From Acidobacteriota bacterium (GTDB taxonomy: Bacteria > Acidobacteriota > Polarisedimenticolia > Polarisedimenticolales > Polarisedimenticolaceae): a stretch of 60,937 nucleotides of DNA. The stretch covers positions 1 through 60,937 of the forward strand of contig JAOTYK010000007.1 in NCBI GenBank assembly GCA_029861955.1. The letters are read 5' to 3'. This document shows, in pieces, positions 43,565-52,884 of this stretch. Made by a program: the position numbers and the translations under genes. Numbering within the stretch: position 1 is the first letter of the stretch; each line of letters starts with the position of its first letter. The notes beneath the pieces were generated by a model that saw only the letters and a program-made list of their open reading frames with translations, was not told the origin of the DNA and searched no databases.

Positions 43565-44799
43565 GCTCCTTCCTCCAGTAGCGTGTCGATCCAGCCGGAG
43601 AACTGCCGACGCAGCTCCCGGTGCGCCTCTCCCGTCGCGAGACCCGAAAAACCGCTGTAAACGGCTCGAATCTGGTCATCCGAATCGACGAATAGAAACG
43701 TCGGGTAGGCCCGCACCCGGTCGATGTGCGGAAACTGACGCGAGGCGTCGTCCTTGTCCGTCGTGCCTGCCAGCAACAGTGGGTAGTCGAGTCCGTGGTA
43801 GTCCGCATAGATGCGAAGCTGCTCTCGATCTCGCACGGGATCCCCCGACATCTCGAATGCAAGACCGATCACGGTCAGGCCGTCTTGTCGATAGGTCGCA
43901 TCGAGTTCCACGAGGTATTGGGTCGCATCATTGCAGTTGGGACACCAGCTTCCGAAAAGCTCGATCAATCTTACGCCAGCAAATACTTCATCGGACAAAG
44001 CTCGTAAATTTCCATCGAGGTCGGGATAGCGAATCTCGGACAGGGGCGTGTCCGAGATCCAGCGGGTCAGTGTGAAGGCGTCGGGTAGACTGGCCTCCGG
44101 GTCGGGTTGCGCCCTCCACGTCTCGTGCCACGTGTCACGGGACCAGAAATCACCGGACAACCCTCCACTCTCGTCGAAGGTCGCCTCGAAGAGGAACGCA
44201 TGGGCACCGTCGAAGGTCGAGAGACGGAGCGTGTCGTCGTCAAGAGAGCCGGCGAGGAAGCGGTAGTCCCCGGTGGTCGTCAGGAACGTCCCCCGAACCG
44301 CGCCGTCGTCTCGCCACTCGAAGACGCCGACGGCGGGGTCGTCGGTGAGGGAGAAATGGACTCGCCAGCGCTCGGCAAGCGGCCTTAGGCCCCGATCGCT
44401 GCCGGATGTCGACTCGAGGCCGCTCCGTCGCGTTGCGTGAAAGTCCATGCGGGTCGTCGTGCCGAGCTGCGAGGCCCGCTCCCAACCTCCGTCGAGACGC
44501 CCGTCCGTCATCGTCGCGTGAATCGCAGAATCGTAATGAACCATCCCCAGAGTCAGGGCCTGCCCGTCCCACTCGGCCTGCGGGACCTCGATGCGTTCGG
44601 TGCCGTTGACGAGGGTCGCGAACGCCTGCGAGCCGTCCCGGGATAACTCAAGACCGAAGTCAAGACGCCCACCCGGGCTGTCCAGCCAGGCGTCCCAGAG
44701 TTCGATCGACGGCTCGACGCGCCGTTGGCCATCGCACGCCGGCAGTAGCAGGGTCAGCACCAGCGCAAGGAGAAGGCTGTGGGGAGTTGGGACCGTCAT
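43561..44799 (-). CDS. TlpA/redoxin-like lipoprotein with N-terminal beta domain
   Basis: A 412-residue exported protein. The lipoprotein signal ends LLLPAC (Cys near 22). The first 230 residues are a beta-rich domain resembling those before TlpA-like thioredoxins; the C-terminal 150 residues are a thioredoxin fold with the redox motif WCPNC and cis-Pro region RVRAYPTFLFVD. It probably reduces or exchanges thiols at the envelope. Start ATG 44799 is preferred; TAGAGT (44810-44815, minus strand) would give a leader near 4 nt. The in-frame GTG 44811 overlaps that box. First gene of the glp-type operon. Confidence 0.83.
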   Translation of the reverse strand: MTVPTPHSLLLALVLTLLLPACDGQRRVEPSIELWDAWLDSPGGRLDFGLELSRDGSQAFATLVNGTERIEVPQAEWDGQALTLGMVHYDSAIHATMTDGRLDGGWERASQLGTTTRMDFHATRRSGLESTSGSDRGLRPLAERWRVHFSLTDDPAVGVFEWRDDGAVRGTFLTTTGDYRFLAGSLDDDTLRLSTFDGAHAFLFEATFDESGGLSGDFWSRDTWHETWRAQPDPEASLPDAFTLTRWISDTPLSEIRYPDLDGNLRALSDEVFAGVRLIELFGSWCPNCNDATQYLVELDATYRQDGLTVIGLAFEMSGDPVRDREQLRIYADYHGLDYPLLLAGTTDKDDASRQFPHIDRVRAYPTFLFVDSDDQIRAVYSGFSGLATGEAHRELRRQFSGWIDTLLEEGA

Positions 44800-44835
44800 C
44801 ACGCGTGCCACTCTACATGGGTCGGCACGTTCGTA

Positions 44836-46650
44836 TCAATCGAACGCGGATCCCGTTTCGACATCCAACGGCATCATCCGCCGATAGATCGGAAGTCGAT
44901 CGACCCCTGCATCCCAGTAGGGGGTCTTGCGATACCACCACAGCCAGCGGGCACCGGGGTTGTCGGCGAACGCCTCGTCCTCGAGTGCCTCGGCCCATTC
45001 GGCCGCGATGGCCGGCTCCTTCAGCATCTCCCGCACCAAGGGCTCAAGGACACGGGAGTCGATATATTCCTTACGCTCATGCACGAGGGCCAGGTGCCCC
45101 CACGCGAACAGCGAGTCCGGCGCCTCCGGCTCGAGAAGCTGCACCGCCACGTTGAAGTCGGGTTGGTCTGCCGGAATCCACCGTGTCCCGACGGGAAAAA
45201 CAACGCGCCCGGCTTCACGGCGGATTTCGCCCGTGACCTGCACCCGGCCCTGATAGCTGACAACCCTGTCCGAGCGTCGCCGGACACCGGTGGCCGTCAC
45301 GATCTCGACGTCCAGTTCGGCCGGCTCCGCCAGCGTCTCGACGACCAACCCGTGATCCCGCAGACGACGATCGATCTCGGGCCAGCCGGGGGGCACCAGG
45401 TATCCCCAGGGTCGCGATACGGAGAGCGCGACCTCCGGTCGATGGGCCCACGGGACCTCCAGGACTCGTCGGGCGTCCTCCCGATACTCAAGTATCGGCA
45501 CTCCGAGTGCCACGGATTCTTCCATCGTCCAGTCGTAGAACGGAACGACCATCGTCTCCTCCGACGGGGCCGTGCGATAGCTCACGGCGATCGGTGGGCG
45601 GTTCTCGGTACGACGACCGGCCTCGACGACGGCTCGATCCGCCGCCGTTGTGGCGGCGACAAGCCTGTCGGGAGCCTCGGCGATCGTGTCGAAGAGTGCC
45701 GTCATGAATTCGCGGTTGACCAGAACTCGCCGGCGGTAGGGTTTGTAGGAGTGGTTCTCCACCAGGATCGACGGTCGATTCCGAAGCGGGTAATAGCCCG
45801 TGGCGTAACGCGGTTCCTGCACCGACGAGTCGAAACCCTTCGACGGATCGTTCGAGTCCAGCAGACTGACGTAAGGTCCGACCGGATACCCGGCGGATGT
45901 CACACGTTCGAGGACTCCGGGCATCGTCTGCTCGAGCCACCCGGAAACGGCGACCGATTGCTGAGGGCTCCGGGCCCACTCGTAGGTCAGTTCCCAATCG
46001 AACTGAACCCCATCGGTCACGTGATTATCGATATGAAGGTGAGGTCGCCAGCGATTGAAGAGCGCGACGACCGCCTGTGCCTCGGGCGTGTCCAGCTTGA
46101 GGTGATCGCGATTGAGGTCGTGCCCATCGGTGGTGGTGCGGAACCCCATTCCCTTGACGGGTCCATTCTGATTGGGACGGTTATGGGGCGAGATCCGTTC
46201 GTGACCGTCGACGTTGTAGATCGGGATGAACAACAGCACCAGGCGATCGAGCCAGGCATCGTGCTTTCCGGCGACGATATCTCGCAGGAGCAAGAGCGAC
46301 GCATCCTTGCCGTCGATCTCGCCGGCGTGGACTCCATTCTGGATCAAGACGATAGCCTTGCCGCTGGCGTGTGCAGCGGTCGGGTCCGGCGACGTCTCGC
46401 GGGCGACGACGACGACCTTCATCGGCCGTCCTGCGGCGCTGTGACCGAACGTCTCGAGGTGGAGGTCCGGCGACTCCGCAACCAGCGTGTCGATGAACCG
46501 AAACGTCTCCGCGTAGTCCGGCGTCGACTGGAAGTTGTTGACTTCGGCGTGAGTCGGGCGCTCCCCCGCAAACCCGGTTCCGGTCATGACGAACCAGGCG
46601 AGAGCAACCATCGACACCGAAAATGAAACACGCGATCGCAACTCAGACAT
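44836..46650 (-). CDS. secreted M14-family zinc carboxypeptidase
   Basis: A 604-residue protein with signal peptide (MSELRSRVSFSVSMVALAWF to about 29). M14 zinc ligands are HxxE in NGVHAGEIDG and His in HIDNHVTDG, substrate Arg in GHDLNRDHLK, and catalytic Glu in ILVENHSYKP. The C-terminal 250 residues form an additional beta-rich domain. It removes C-terminal residues or cleaves amide-linked wall peptides outside the cytoplasm. Its ATG overlaps the upstream esterase stop by 8 bp (46643-46650). Confidence 0.9.
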   Translation of the reverse strand: MSELRSRVSFSVSMVALAWFVMTGTGFAGERPTHAEVNNFQSTPDYAETFRFIDTLVAESPDLHLETFGHSAAGRPMKVVVVARETSPDPTAAHASGKAIVLIQNGVHAGEIDGKDASLLLLRDIVAGKHDAWLDRLVLLFIPIYNVDGHERISPHNRPNQNGPVKGMGFRTTTDGHDLNRDHLKLDTPEAQAVVALFNRWRPHLHIDNHVTDGVQFDWELTYEWARSPQQSVAVSGWLEQTMPGVLERVTSAGYPVGPYVSLLDSNDPSKGFDSSVQEPRYATGYYPLRNRPSILVENHSYKPYRRRVLVNREFMTALFDTIAEAPDRLVAATTAADRAVVEAGRRTENRPPIAVSYRTAPSEETMVVPFYDWTMEESVALGVPILEYREDARRVLEVPWAHRPEVALSVSRPWGYLVPPGWPEIDRRLRDHGLVVETLAEPAELDVEIVTATGVRRRSDRVVSYQGRVQVTGEIRREAGRVVFPVGTRWIPADQPDFNVAVQLLEPEAPDSLFAWGHLALVHERKEYIDSRVLEPLVREMLKEPAIAAEWAEALEDEAFADNPGARWLWWYRKTPYWDAGVDRLPIYRRMMPLDVETGSAFD

Positions 46651-47671
46651 CCAGCGCCGAATAGAGCAGCGGAAGAGAGCTGTCGAGTCGATGATCGATT
46701 CCGCTGTGGGTCCCGTCGAACTCCTCGTACGTGTGAGGGACGCCGTGCTGGCTCAGTCGTGTCGCAAAACGCCGCGCGCCGAACTGGAGGTTGTATTCGT
46801 CGGAACGACCGCAGTCGACGAACAGCAGGCGGAGGGCCAGCAGGTTGTCGCGGCATTCGGCACGCTCGATGAGTTCAACGGGGTCGTGATTCAGCCAGCT
46901 TGCCCACCTCTCGGGATCGACCTCGCACGTGTGCGGGTCCATGGGCAACCGGATCCCCAGAGGACTCCCGGAATCCGGATCGTAGGACGCAGCCATCGCC
47001 AGGGTCATCAGCGCATGGAAGTCGTCGGAACCGATGCGATCGCTGTCGGAGAGGGACTCCAGAAACGTCTCGATCGAACCATCGCGGGCTGCCAGCGCCA
47101 CGAGGGCCCTCGGGAAGTCCCCGCGATAACAGCCCTCGAACCCCATGTCGCCCGAATGGCACGCGACACCCCCCCAACGATCTCCGTGACGCATGCCCTG
47201 AATCAACGCACCGTAGCCACCGCTGGACTTGCCGAAGATGGCCCGACTGGCGGCGCTCGGTAGCAGGCGGAACGCCCTCTCCAGGCTGGGCACCATCTCG
47301 TCGACCAGGAACGACTCCCAGCGTCCCATCACCGGCGTATCCACATACTGGTTGCCGCCGAGGGACGTGAATCCGTCGGGGAACGCGAAGATTGCCGGCC
47401 CCATGAGCCCCGCCTGGACCAGACGGTCGATCCGCTGGGGCAGAGACTCCTCGAAGGCGCGCCACGCCAGCTGCTTCAACCCACTCCCGGTAAACCCGGC
47501 GAGGCTCACGAACAACGGATACGCGCGGTCGCCGTTCTCGTAGCCCTCGGGCAGGTAGACGGCGACCCTTCGCTCGGCCGGATCACCGAGCAGATTGCCT
47601 GCAAGGTGAGTGGAGTCCACGAGGATCTCCTCCAGACGTCCTCGCGGGGGTTCGAACCGATGCTGCGGCAC
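46643..47671 (-). CDS. alpha/beta-hydrolase esterase (FrmB/Esterase_D-like)
   Basis: A 342-residue esterase of the alpha/beta fold, in the group of S-formylglutathione hydrolase and ferulic-acid-esterase-like enzymes. It has a nucleophile elbow GKSSGGYGAL, an acidic residue region LFVDCGRSDEY, and catalytic His in FDGTHSGIDHR. No signal peptide. GTG 47671 has GGAG 6 nt upstream. Followed by and overlapping the M14 carboxypeptidase gene; whether they act on one substrate is not known. Confidence 0.85.
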   Translation of the reverse strand: MPQHRFEPPRGRLEEILVDSTHLAGNLLGDPAERRVAVYLPEGYENGDRAYPLFVSLAGFTGSGLKQLAWRAFEESLPQRIDRLVQAGLMGPAIFAFPDGFTSLGGNQYVDTPVMGRWESFLVDEMVPSLERAFRLLPSAASRAIFGKSSGGYGALIQGMRHGDRWGGVACHSGDMGFEGCYRGDFPRALVALAARDGSIETFLESLSDSDRIGSDDFHALMTLAMAASYDPDSGSPLGIRLPMDPHTCEVDPERWASWLNHDPVELIERAECRDNLLALRLLFVDCGRSDEYNLQFGARRFATRLSQHGVPHTYEEFDGTHSGIDHRLDSSLPLLYSALDV

Positions 47672-47688
47672 GTCGTTCTCCGTTGAAT

Positions 47689-49608
47689 CTAGAGCGGTAA
47701 GAGTCGAACCGGTTCGTCGTAGTAGCAGGCGCCACCGCCATCGTCGGTGGCTCGGGCACGAACCATCACGTTGGCACAGCGTCCACGATGCAACCAGCCT
47801 CCCTTGGTCATCAACGCCATATCACGCCGTTGACGGGGGTCCAGCTTCAGGATCGCCTCCAGGCTTCCGAGTGCAGACTCGACGATCACGCGCTCCCCCG
47901 CCGTGAATCCGGCAGCCATGTCCGGATGAACGGTCACGCTGTCGGGCCCCGACTGTAAACGCGATGGGGTCTGCGACGCCTGACGCTTGCCGTCGGCGAG
48001 GGCGGCCAGAAGCAGGGGCCGATCGACGGTCGGTCGTGGACCCTCGCTATCAAACGAGTGGATCAGGTTGACCTTGCCGGATGGGGTCGCAAATCTCCGA
48101 TCGGCGAACAGAATGGTAGGAGCCAGCGGGTTGCGCTGCGGCCCCTCTTCCAGGCTCTCGAGCGTGATCCCCGCATCTGCCAGCCGCGACATGATGCGAC
48201 GCTGCCAGCTTCTGGAGTCGGTGTCATACCCCACGACTCCGAGTCGCTCCGCCAGCGCGCAACTGATCTGAAAGTCGGTTCGCACACCGTCCGGTGGATC
48301 GACGACCGGCCTGACCTTGCCAAGCCAGTGATGCCCGTAGGCACCGACGATATCGTCATCTTCGAGCATCGTGGTGGTCGGCAGGACTAGATCGACGTGA
48401 CGGGCCGTGTCGGTCAGGAACGAATCGACGAGGACGGTGAACTCGCGGGACTCCAGCGCCTCGGCCACGACGCGGGAGTTCGGGAGCATCGCCACGGGAT
48501 TGCCGTTGGAGATCCAGACCATGCGGATCGGCGGATCGTCCGCCGCCAGAATCTCCTGGCCAAGCAACGGCTCCAGCAGTTGACGTGGAGCGACCTGCTC
48601 CCCTTTCAGGAACGACGTGTCGAAGGGTCCGCGTCGCTTGAAGTAGAACGACACCCCGCCACCGGAGACTCCCACATTCCCCGAGACCGCCCCGAGCGCG
48701 TCGAGCGTACGCACCGCCGCCGAACCGTTTCGGCGTCGTTGCATCCCCCACCCCACGAGGATCGCCGAGGGTCCGTCGGCATACGACGTCGCCAGCTCGA
48801 CCAGTTGGCCGACCGGGACGTCCGCCAGGTTCGCCCATTCCTCAACGGTGCTCTCGCTAAAGCTCTCACGCAAATCTTCGAAGTGATCGCAGTATTGGCT
48901 TGCCTCGGGGTCGATGCCGCCGTGGTCAAACAGGTGACGCATCACGCCAAGAGCGAGTGCGATGTCTCCTCCCGGGCGAGGTTGGAGATAGAGCGATGCG
49001 AGGTCGGCGCCACGATGATGGACCGGGTCGATCTGGATCAGTCGAGCGCCGCGGTCCTTGGCGCGTCTCAGGACCGGCAGTAGGTGGACGTTGCTGACGA
49101 ACGGGTTCTTACCCCAGATGACGATCGTCTTGCTGTTGAGCAGATCGAACAGATCGTTGCTGTCCTCCTCGCCGAAATCCTTGAGTTGCGCCGCGTCGCC
49201 GGCACCGGAACAGATATCGCCCGACTTGATCGACACGGGTCCGAATTGTTCGAAGAGATGGTCGCTGACCAGCTTCATCATTCCCAGCGATCCACCGCTA
49301 CGGTAATTCAGGATCGCGGAGCCGCCGTCTTCCTCACGGATCTTCAACATCGTCGACGCTATCCGGTCGAGCGCCTCGTCCCATGAGATCGGAACGAAGG
49401 TCTCCCCGTTCCGGAGCATCGGGCTCGTAATCCGATCCGGGTCGTACTGGCGCTCGAGAAACTTATTGGTGCGGTAACAGAGGAACCCCTCGGTGACGGG
49501 ATGATCGGGATCCCCGGCCAGTTTGACGATCTTGCCGTCGTCCACGGTGGCAACGATCCCGCACGCGTCGGGGCAATCGCGATTGCAGTGGGTTCTGATC
49601 GTCCGCAT
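47689..49608 (-). CDS. molybdopterin-dependent oxidoreductase, catalytic subunit-like
   Basis: A 639-residue protein of the DMSO-reductase superfamily. The N-terminal [4Fe-4S] ligands are C8, C12, C16 and C44 (C-x3-C-x3-C-x27-C). The metal-ligand region reads KSGDICSGAG, then the MGD-binding segments VIWGKNPFVS and ISNGNPVAML, and a C-terminal molydop-binding domain (VTVHPDMAAGFTAGERV). No twin-arginine signal and no partner electron-transfer subunit adjacent, so cytoplasmic. Substrate unknown. ATG 49608 is chosen over ATG 49617 because the latter lies inside the -10 TATTAT. Confidence 0.87.
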   Translation of the reverse strand: MRTIRTHCNRDCPDACGIVATVDDGKIVKLAGDPDHPVTEGFLCYRTNKFLERQYDPDRITSPMLRNGETFVPISWDEALDRIASTMLKIREEDGGSAILNYRSGGSLGMMKLVSDHLFEQFGPVSIKSGDICSGAGDAAQLKDFGEEDSNDLFDLLNSKTIVIWGKNPFVSNVHLLPVLRRAKDRGARLIQIDPVHHRGADLASLYLQPRPGGDIALALGVMRHLFDHGGIDPEASQYCDHFEDLRESFSESTVEEWANLADVPVGQLVELATSYADGPSAILVGWGMQRRRNGSAAVRTLDALGAVSGNVGVSGGGVSFYFKRRGPFDTSFLKGEQVAPRQLLEPLLGQEILAADDPPIRMVWISNGNPVAMLPNSRVVAEALESREFTVLVDSFLTDTARHVDLVLPTTTMLEDDDIVGAYGHHWLGKVRPVVDPPDGVRTDFQISCALAERLGVVGYDTDSRSWQRRIMSRLADAGITLESLEEGPQRNPLAPTILFADRRFATPSGKVNLIHSFDSEGPRPTVDRPLLLAALADGKRQASQTPSRLQSGPDSVTVHPDMAAGFTAGERVIVESALGSLEAILKLDPRQRRDMALMTKGGWLHRGRCANVMVRARATDDGGGACYYDEPVRLLPL

Positions 49609-49614
49609 GCCTGC

Positions 49615-49621
49615 CATAATA
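49615..49621. promoter_or_regulatory. overlapping divergent -10 boxes for two leaderless genes
   Basis: CATAATA gives CATAAT on the plus strand (49615-49620), with the A of ATG 49627 at +7, and TATTAT on the minus strand (49616-49621), with the A of ATG 49608 at +8. Only 18 bp separate the two start codons, so neither gene has room for a leader or an upstream ribosome site. Confidence 0.6.
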
Positions 49622-49626
49622 GCCGG

Positions 49627-50931
49627 ATGAGCGCGCTCAATCTTGTTTCGCTTCTCGGCTGCCTGCTCCTGATGCTCGTGGCATGGCTCAGCGGGGGTTG
49701 CAAGCGGCCGGTCTCCTGGCGGACCGTCGGCGGATCGTTCGCACTGATGTTGTTCGCCGGCGTTCTGATTTTCTGGTTACCGGCGAGCCGCGGGATGTTG
49801 GTGATCGTCAACGATGCGGTGATCGCGGCTTTGTCGGCGGTCAGCGCCGGCGCCGACTTTCTGCTGGGCCCGCTGGCGCTGGCCCCCGGGTCGACTTCCG
49901 ACGACGGGACACCCTCGATCGGCTTCGTGTTCGCCGCCCAGGTTCTACCGGCGGTCATCTTTTTCGCGGCGTTGATGGCCCTGCTCCGTCACTACGGGCT
50001 GATCCACCTCGTGGTTCGTCTCCTGGCGCGGCTCTTCCACCGGACCCTTCGCCTCTCCGGCGCGGAGGCACTCGTCGCCGCCGCAAACCTGTTCTTCGGG
50101 GTCGAGGCCAGTGCGGCGGCCAAGCCCTACCTGAAACGGATGACACGCTCGGAACTGCTAACGGTACTCGGCTGCGGGATGTCGACCGTCGCGTCCACGA
50201 CGATGGCGATCTACGTCCTGTTCCTCCAGAACAGTTTCCCCCGCATCGCCGGCCATCTGATCTCCGCTTCGTTTCTATCGATCCCGGCCGCCGCGTTGAT
50301 CTCGAAGCTGATGCTTCCCGAATCCGTGGAAGGCGGCGCACCGGAGACGGCCGGCAGCGTACCCTCCGATCGAGAACCGTCGGCGCACGAAGGGGGGCTG
50401 GCGGCCCTCGCGTCCGGTGCAACCGACGGTCTTCGTCTGGCCGCCGGGATCTCGACGTTGCTCATCGCGGTCCTTGGCCTCGTCGGCCTGGCCGACCTCG
50501 CCATCGGGGCGCTGGTCACCTCCATCGGGGGCCAGGGCGCATGGATCGGCATCGACGGAGTCCTGGGCACTCTGTTCTACCCGTTCGCCTGGATGCTCGG
50601 CATCGAAGCCGCGGATCTTCCCGAGGCGGCCCGCCTGCTGGGGCAACGAATCGTGATGACGGAGGTCGTTAGCTATCGAGAGCTTGGGGCCCTCGCTGAA
50701 TCCGGCGCGGTCTCGGCGCGAACCCAACTCGTCCTCTCGTACGCACTGTGCGGGTTTGCCCACCTGGCTTCGGTGGGGATCTTCGTCGGCGGCATCACGG
50801 CGATCGCGCCGGATCGACGGAACGATCTGGCGGGGCTGGGTCCTCGAGCTCTGCTGGTGGCGACACTCGCGACGCTACTGACCGGCGCCGTGGCAGGCTT
50901 GCTGTACGTCGGTCAGACGGGCCTGCTCTGA
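49627..50931 (+). CDS. concentrative nucleoside transporter (CNT/NupC family)
   Basis: A 434-residue membrane protein with about ten hydrophobic segments. It shows the CNT core motif GVEASAAAKPYL (NupC GQTEAxxxIKPYL) and an ASFLSIPAAALISKLMLPES segment typical of the family. It imports nucleosides with protons or sodium. The Gln-Thr-Glu of NupC is Val-Glu-Ala here, so specificity may be altered. ATG 49627 is set by the -10 box 7 nt upstream; a longer frame to 49501 lies antisense inside the molybdoenzyme gene. Confidence 0.88.
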   Translation: MSALNLVSLLGCLLLMLVAWLSGGCKRPVSWRTVGGSFALMLFAGVLIFWLPASRGMLVIVNDAVIAALSAVSAGADFLLGPLALAPGSTSDDGTPSIGFVFAAQVLPAVIFFAALMALLRHYGLIHLVVRLLARLFHRTLRLSGAEALVAAANLFFGVEASAAAKPYLKRMTRSELLTVLGCGMSTVASTTMAIYVLFLQNSFPRIAGHLISASFLSIPAAALISKLMLPESVEGGAPETAGSVPSDREPSAHEGGLAALASGATDGLRLAAGISTLLIAVLGLVGLADLAIGALVTSIGGQGAWIGIDGVLGTLFYPFAWMLGIEAADLPEAARLLGQRIVMTEVVSYRELGALAESGAVSARTQLVLSYALCGFAHLASVGIFVGGITAIAPDRRNDLAGLGPRALLVATLATLLTGAVAGLLYVGQTGLL

Positions 50932-50934
50932 ACG

Positions 50935-52212
50935 TCAGATCTTCGTGTTATCCGGAATAACGGTGTTCTTCGCGACCACCACGATTCCATCGCGAATGAC
51001 CCAACCGTCGCCGTCGGCGTTGTCGACCCCTTCACGATTCGTGATCTCGACGTTGCGTCCGATGCGGGCATTGAGATCGACGATCGCCCCGTCGACAAGG
51101 GATCCTTCCCCGATACCGATCGGCGGGAAATCGGAGCCGCGAGATGGGGGTCCCTCCTCCACACCCATGATCAGAGAGTTCTTCACGGTGGCCTTAGACA
51201 GACGCGAGCGGATGCCGATGACCGATCTCTCGATGACCGAGTCTTCCATACTTGCCCCGCCGGCCAGCAACGCCTCCGTGAATGTACATCCACGCAACCG
51301 CGACCCCGGTAGGTAGCGCGGATGGGTGTAGAACGACCAGCTTTCGTCGTTGAAGTCGAAGGGCGGATCGGCTCGCACGAGATCCATGTGGGCATCGTAG
51401 AAAGTGCGGATCGTACCGATGTCCCTCCAGTAGCCGCTGAAGAAGTGCGACTGTAGTTTGAATCGCTGGAGAGCGGCCGGAATGACGTTGTTCCCGAAAT
51501 CGACCAGGTCGTTGTCCAGACAATCGACCAGAGCCTGCTTGCGAAAGAGATAGATGCCCATCGACGCCAGGTAGGGTCGGTCGCCCTCGATACCTCGTTC
51601 GGCCAGTAGCTCCGGCGATGTCGCCAACCCCGCACGATCGGCAGCGGTCTTCGGCTTCTCACGGAACTCGCGAATACAACCCGATTCGTCGACGCGCATC
51701 GCTCCGAAACTGCTGATCTCGTCCTCGGAGCATGGCAGTGCGGCAATGGTCAAGTCGGCGTTCGCCTCGACGTGGTCACGGAGCATCTGCCGATAGTCCA
51801 TGCGATAAATGTGATCTCCGGAGAGAATCAAGACCAGATCCCCGGGCGATTCGCGAATCTGCCATAGGTTGCGACGCACCGCATCCGCGGTACCCTGAAA
51901 CCAACCCTCCGCGTCCGCCGGCGTCTGTTGCGCGGCGAGGATCTGCACGAACCCCTTGGAGAAGATATCGAATCGATACGTCTGAGCGATGTGACGATGC
52001 AACGAAACCGAGTTGTACTGCGTCAAAACAAGCATCCGCTCCATGTGGGAGTGGATCGCGTTGCTGATCGGAATGTCGATCAGACGATACTTCCCGGCGA
52101 TGGGTACCGCAGGTTTACTGCGACGCCACGTCAACGGCTCGAGGCGGGTTCCGCGGCCTCCTCCGAGGATAACCACGATGACGTCTTCCGGCCGTTGCCC
52201 CACTCGTTCCAC
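50935..52212 (-). CDS. glgC: glucose-1-phosphate adenylyltransferase
   Basis: A 425-residue ADP-glucose pyrophosphorylase for glycogen synthesis. Marks: VVILGGGRGTRLEPLTWRRS, KPAVPIAGKYRLIDIPIS, WFQGTADAVRRN, ILSGDHIYRMDY and FREKPK, then the C-terminal beta-helix with allosteric sites (DSVIERSVIG). GTG 52212 has GAGGGG upstream. It follows the archaemetzincin-like gene by 15 nt and is probably co-transcribed with it. No other glg gene lies in the window. Confidence 0.95.
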   Translation of the reverse strand: MERVGQRPEDVIVVILGGGRGTRLEPLTWRRSKPAVPIAGKYRLIDIPISNAIHSHMERMLVLTQYNSVSLHRHIAQTYRFDIFSKGFVQILAAQQTPADAEGWFQGTADAVRRNLWQIRESPGDLVLILSGDHIYRMDYRQMLRDHVEANADLTIAALPCSEDEISSFGAMRVDESGCIREFREKPKTAADRAGLATSPELLAERGIEGDRPYLASMGIYLFRKQALVDCLDNDLVDFGNNVIPAALQRFKLQSHFFSGYWRDIGTIRTFYDAHMDLVRADPPFDFNDESWSFYTHPRYLPGSRLRGCTFTEALLAGGASMEDSVIERSVIGIRSRLSKATVKNSLIMGVEEGPPSRGSDFPPIGIGEGSLVDGAIVDLNARIGRNVEITNREGVDNADGDGWVIRDGIVVVAKNTVIPDNTKI

Positions 52213-52227
52213 GACTCCCCCTCACTC

Positions 52228-52830
52228 TTAGATGCTAACCCGTCCTTCGAACAATCGCTGTGAGCACGAGCGACAAAATTTTTCCTCTTTGGTGTCGAGA
52301 TCCGCGATCATCTCCGATGCCGCCAGGACACACTTCGGATCGCCACACGCCGGCGCGCGCCTGAGGCGGGCAACCATACGAATGATCTCTTTGACCATCC
52401 GGTTGCGCTGCTTGACCGGGTCGGCCTTTCGTCGATAGTACGCCTCACGGATTCGTCGTAAGGAGACGACGGACAGACCTGCCGCAGACTTGAGAGCCGC
52501 GTAGACCGTGTCCTTATTCGCGGTGTAGAGATCGGCATCGGTGACGAACACGTAGCCGTCGGTCTTGAACGGCGGGCGCTCGTCGGTCGCCCCCTCGGGC
52601 CCAATCATCTTCCCCTGACCGAGCTGCGGCACCATCCCACGCAGCTTCTGCATGAGGAGCGATGCACGAAACTGGCCACGCTCGGATTCTTCGATTCCCT
52701 GCGGGACCGGAATGGATCCGCGCAGCTCGAGCGGCTGCCGCAGCGCTCGGGCCGCTCGCTGCAGTGACGCTTCGACCTCCTCCGCCGAGACCCTGCCGAC
52801 GGGGATGACCGCGACGTGGAAACTGGACAC
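52228..52830 (-). CDS. archaemetzincin-like protein lacking the zinc-protease active site
   Basis: A 200-residue protein that aligns over its length with archaemetzincins: VTDADLYT (97-104), GLSVVSLRRI (118-127), VKE (146-148), C-x4-C (Cys162, Cys167), the DLDTK segment and C-x2-C (Cys186, Cys189). In archaemetzincins KE is followed two residues later by HExxHxxGxxHC; here that same 12-residue slot reads RMVARLRRAPAC (151-162), so all three His and the Glu are gone while the second, four-Cys zinc site is intact. A non-peptidase, perhaps binding, role is inferred. GTG 52830 has GGAGG 5 nt upstream. Confidence 0.82.
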   Translation of the reverse strand: MSSFHVAVIPVGRVSAEEVEASLQRAARALRQPLELRGSIPVPQGIEESERGQFRASLLMQKLRGMVPQLGQGKMIGPEGATDERPPFKTDGYVFVTDADLYTANKDTVYAALKSAAGLSVVSLRRIREAYYRRKADPVKQRNRMVKEIIRMVARLRRAPACGDPKCVLAASEMIADLDTKEEKFCRSCSQRLFEGRVSI

Positions 52831-52884
52831 AACTTCCTCCGAAGCTCTCGGCCCCGATCTTGGAGCCGTCGGATGATCAATCGA

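Noticed and set aside
44779-46626. Open frame of 615 codons on the plus strand opposite the M14 carboxypeptidase
   Set aside because: It is antisense to a gene with signal peptide and complete active site; its translation is Arg/Asp/His-rich without any domain.
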